From the NCBI GenBank assembly GCA_017484135.1, contig JAFUTQ010000059.1, forward strand, positions 79,414 through 143,413: a stretch of 64,000 nucleotides of DNA, in the 5' to 3' direction. This document shows, piece after piece, positions 62,265-64,000 of the stretch. The notes under the pieces were generated by a model. That model was not told the DNA's origin. It did not search any database and saw only the letters and a list, made by a program, of their open reading frames with translations. This stretch comes from Lachnospiraceae bacterium (GTDB lineage Bacteria; Bacillota; Clostridia; Lachnospirales; Lachnospiraceae). A program made the translations under genes and the position numbers. Every line of letters begins with the position of its first letter. Within the stretch, counting starts at the first letter, position 1.

Positions 62265-62713
62265 CCACTGTTTGACCACAAATCTATCTTAATTCGTTCA
62301 TCTTCGAGCGCTTTGACGCCGAATAATTTAACGGATAACCTCTGTACCATATTCCTGCACCACCGCTTCGGGGAGTTGCGCCCACAGTTCATTTTGATCG
62401 CAACGTCCGCATATGACATGCCCTGTATATAGATGCTCTCTAGTGCCTCATATTTGTATCCTTCTCCCGCTGCCTCTGCATCCTCTCTCAGCGATCTAAG
62501 GCTCCTATTTAGGTGTTCAAATAAGATGATGGTCTCTACACGGCACTCTTGGATTGTCCGGAAATAGGCGTGCTCTGCGGATATGTTATATTGGATATCC
62601 GTGATCTGGGAAGCTTCGTAAACCGCCTCGTTGATATACCTTTTCATTTCGTGGTAATTATTGAGGTATGCAAGTGTCTTTTCGATCGCGGTCTGTTCTT
62701 TTTCTTCTTTCAT
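62261..62713 (-). CDS. ArpU-like phage late transcriptional regulator
   Basis: A 150-aa sigma-like helical protein. ALESIYIQGMSYADVAIKMNCGRNSPKRWCRNMVQRLS resembles the region 4-like helix-turn-helix of ArpU/RinA-type regulators, which activate late packaging genes. It lies right before the repeats and terminase block that it may control. Confidence 0.75.
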   Translation of the reverse strand: MKEEKEQTAIEKTLAYLNNYHEMKRYINEAVYEASQITDIQYNISAEHAYFRTIQECRVETIILFEHLNRSLRSLREDAEAAGEGYKYEALESIYIQGMSYADVAIKMNCGRNSPKRWCRNMVQRLSVKLFGVKALEDERIKIDLWSNSG

Positions 62714-62761
62714 TTTGTCTCACTTTCTTGGCCTGCTGCCAAATTAGATTGCCTGCGCCTC

Positions 62762-63145
62762 CTAAAACGTCTCTGTTTTACTCTCCTTGTATGTGGTCTT
62801 AATCCGGATCATGCCGTCGGAATCCGTGTCAATCTTATGCGTGTATTTGTTGATCTTGACCGTTACACTGTCAATCGCTCCCTCAAATGTGGTCTGGATC
62901 GCCGACTGGATCATTTGGAGCGAACCATCCTGCTCGCTGAATGTGCTCCTCGCCCACTCGCCTGCTGCCTCCCTGCGTTCTTTCCTCTCACGCTCTCTGG
63001 CAGCATCCTCACAATCACACTGCCGCGTTGCCAGAATATCGGCTTCTTTCCCCGCTTCCACTCCTTCCATTACTGCCCGAAGCATGTCGTCCTCCTCAAT
63101 CATGCGGATCTGTCCGCAATACAGGCACGCGCCTTTTCTCATCAT
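62762..63145 (-). CDS. Phage zinc-ribbon protein
   Basis: 127 aa. YCGQIRM and a CDCEDA motif suggest a zinc-binding N-terminus; the C-terminus has a KINKYTHKIDTDSDGMIRIK strand region. GGAAAGGAG is 7 nt before the ATG at 63145. Function unknown. Confidence 0.65.
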   Translation of the reverse strand: MMRKGACLYCGQIRMIEEDDMLRAVMEGVEAGKEADILATRQCDCEDAARERERKERREAAGEWARSTFSEQDGSLQMIQSAIQTTFEGAIDSVTVKINKYTHKIDTDSDGMIRIKTTYKESKTETF

Positions 63146-63163
63146 TTTTTGCTCTCCTTTCCG

Positions 63164-63179
63164 GTTGCACCGGTGCAAC
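63164..63179. repeat. 16-bp palindrome, copy 3 of 3
   Basis: Perfect GTTGCACCGGTGCAAC between the HD gene stop and the Shine-Dalgarno of the zinc-ribbon gene. Confidence 0.8.
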
Positions 63180-63181
63180 TC

Positions 63182-63754
63182 TTATAGTTTTCTGATTTTT
63201 GATGCAATCATATCTGCCGTGTGGGTATATAACACATTTGGGTACTCCTCAATGGCTCTCCCGTAAAATTCCCACTCCTTGGCATCCGTAAACGCTCCCA
63301 TGTGGTAGCGTATGCATAGCATCTCCTCGTCTGTAAGCCAAAAGTCACTTAGATTTGATGCCAGCTGCTGGGCGATGATTACACTGACCGTACCGTGCCC
63401 GGTCAAGATCTGCTGATCGTTCCACTCGATCTTGTATGTGCCGCTCTCCTTATCTTTTACAAGTACATACTCCTGTGTCTTGCACAGGTCGTGCAGCATC
63501 CCGACAATCACGGGGGACGCTTCTCTTTCCCATTCCAGCTTTAACGCCCTTGTCAGATCGGCAAGCTCCATGGCTACCGCCTCACTATGATCGTATAGAC
63601 CACCTATGTAGGCCCCATGGTGTTTCCTTGCCGCAGGGGCTGTGAAAAATCCGGTCTCATCCAGCAGGTGTATCATTCCCTTTGGTAATGCGCCCTGCGT
63701 GACAGTCAGACAACGCTCTCTGTTTTTTCTCCTAATATTTTCGATTTCTGTCAT
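63182..63754 (-). CDS. Phage HD-domain phosphohydrolase
   Basis: A 190-aa HD protein: first His in HHGAY and YDHSEA, the HD pair in MLHDLCK, further His in GHGTV and Asp near the end (HTADMI). It is probably a nucleotide or nucleic-acid phosphohydrolase used in phage metabolism. AAGGAGG is 5 nt before the ATG. Confidence 0.8.
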   Translation of the reverse strand: MTEIENIRRKNRERCLTVTQGALPKGMIHLLDETGFFTAPAARKHHGAYIGGLYDHSEAVAMELADLTRALKLEWEREASPVIVGMLHDLCKTQEYVLVKDKESGTYKIEWNDQQILTGHGTVSVIIAQQLASNLSDFWLTDEEMLCIRYHMGAFTDAKEWEFYGRAIEEYPNVLYTHTADMIASKIRKL

Positions 63755-64000
63755 GTTCCCTCCTTGACCTTCTCGGCCTGTTGATTGCTGTTATAATAAT
63801 TGTTATCCGTCACCTTATGTTCCCAAATAATTCTGGAAATCCTGCAAAATAAAACAGGGTTCTGCATAAAATATTCTGTCGCATTTTCTGACAGAGTGTT
63901 TTATATGGAGCCCTGTTGTGTTATCATAGCGTCTGTACTATAAAAAAGGATAACGCTCCCACCCTCGAAAAGTGAACCGTTATCCTCTAACACATTTATG
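63755..64000. other. Non-coding stretch at the right window edge
   Basis: 246 nt without a supported gene. It holds a long imperfect hairpin (63853-63917: AACAGGG/CCCTGTT outer, TCTGTC/GACAGA inner) and the terminator at 63942-63986. A weak -10-like TATAAC upstream of the HD gene is visible on the minus strand. Confidence 0.55.
63942..63986 (-). terminator. Rho-independent terminator upstream of the late gene block
   Basis: On the minus strand AGGATAACG pairs with CGTTATCCT and is followed by six T. It ends a transcript coming from beyond the window. Confidence 0.85.

Noticed and set aside
62191-62280. Possible CRISPR array
   Set aside because: The 34-bp units are directly adjacent with no unique spacers, and no cas genes are present.
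41256-64000. Integrase, recombinase or phage repressor gene
   Set aside because: None of the frames shows a tyrosine or serine recombinase or a CI-like repressor; these must lie beyond the right edge if the prophage is complete.

Overview
The window looks like a piece of chromosome from a spore-forming Firmicute of the Clostridia, most likely a Lachnospiraceae-type gut bacterium. That reading rests on the gene orders dgt-dnaG-rpoD-trmK and cysS-mrnC-rlmB-sigH, a meso-diaminopimelate cell-wall pathway (dapF-murE), LuxS/MtnN, choline-binding-like cell-wall repeats and AGGAGG ribosome-binding sites. The genus is an inference. Positions 1-41250 are host chromosome. Positions 41250-64000 are the late half of a leftward-transcribed prophage that runs off the right edge.

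Host part, left to right: (1) the macromolecular-synthesis operon dgt-dnaG-rpoD-trmK on the minus strand, with trmK cut by the window edge; (2) tRNA-Leu(CAG) and tRNA-Ser(CGA); (3) a minus-strand operon of a periplasmic-sensor hybrid histidine kinase, a REC-GGDEF-EAL protein with a degenerate GGDEF motif, and the K+ uptake proteins TrkA-TrkH; (4) a plus-strand response regulator followed by an ABC transporter and a small histidine kinase; (5) an HD-GYP protein, tRNA-Leu(TAA), a SEC-C protein, and an ECF sigma factor paired with a membrane-anchored beta-propeller protein; (6) a MacAB-like efflux operon, then dapF-murE, tRNA-Thr, and a transglycosylase-luxS-mtnN operon; (7) a DtxR-type regulator, sigH, rlmB, mrnC, cysS, a lysophospholipase-like hydrolase, recJ and a flavin reductase; (8) a large leucine-rich-repeat surface protein, a toxin-antitoxin remnant, and a SpoIID-like peptidoglycan-binding gene that ends in prophage DNA.

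The prophage is a siphovirus with an HK97-type head. Reading from the right edge leftward it holds an HD phosphohydrolase, a zinc-ribbon protein, an ArpU-like late regulator, HNH endonuclease, terminase small and large subunits, portal, ClpP-like protease, capsid, head-tail connectors, major tail protein, tail chaperones joined by a -1 frameshift signal, tape measure, Dit, tail endopeptidase, BppU, holin, amidase, an SH3 protein and three accessory genes. Integrase and repressor are not in the window.

The least explained content is a set of dispersed structured repeats in the host part. Family A (12658, 27367, and a stem-only form at 24944) has a conserved core inside locus-specific but complementary stems. 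Family B (29695, 33802, fragment at 21146) is a multi-arm element with compensatory base changes between copies. Family C (13808, 14680, 14772, 20380, 20472) is a 92-94 bp cassette that starts and ends at a Shine-Dalgarno/ATG junction and sits exactly between cistrons, where it supplies the last codons of upstream genes. The prophage adds a three-site operator array with 20-bp spacing, a 16-bp perfect palindrome present three times, and tandem 34-bp repeats near the terminase genes.
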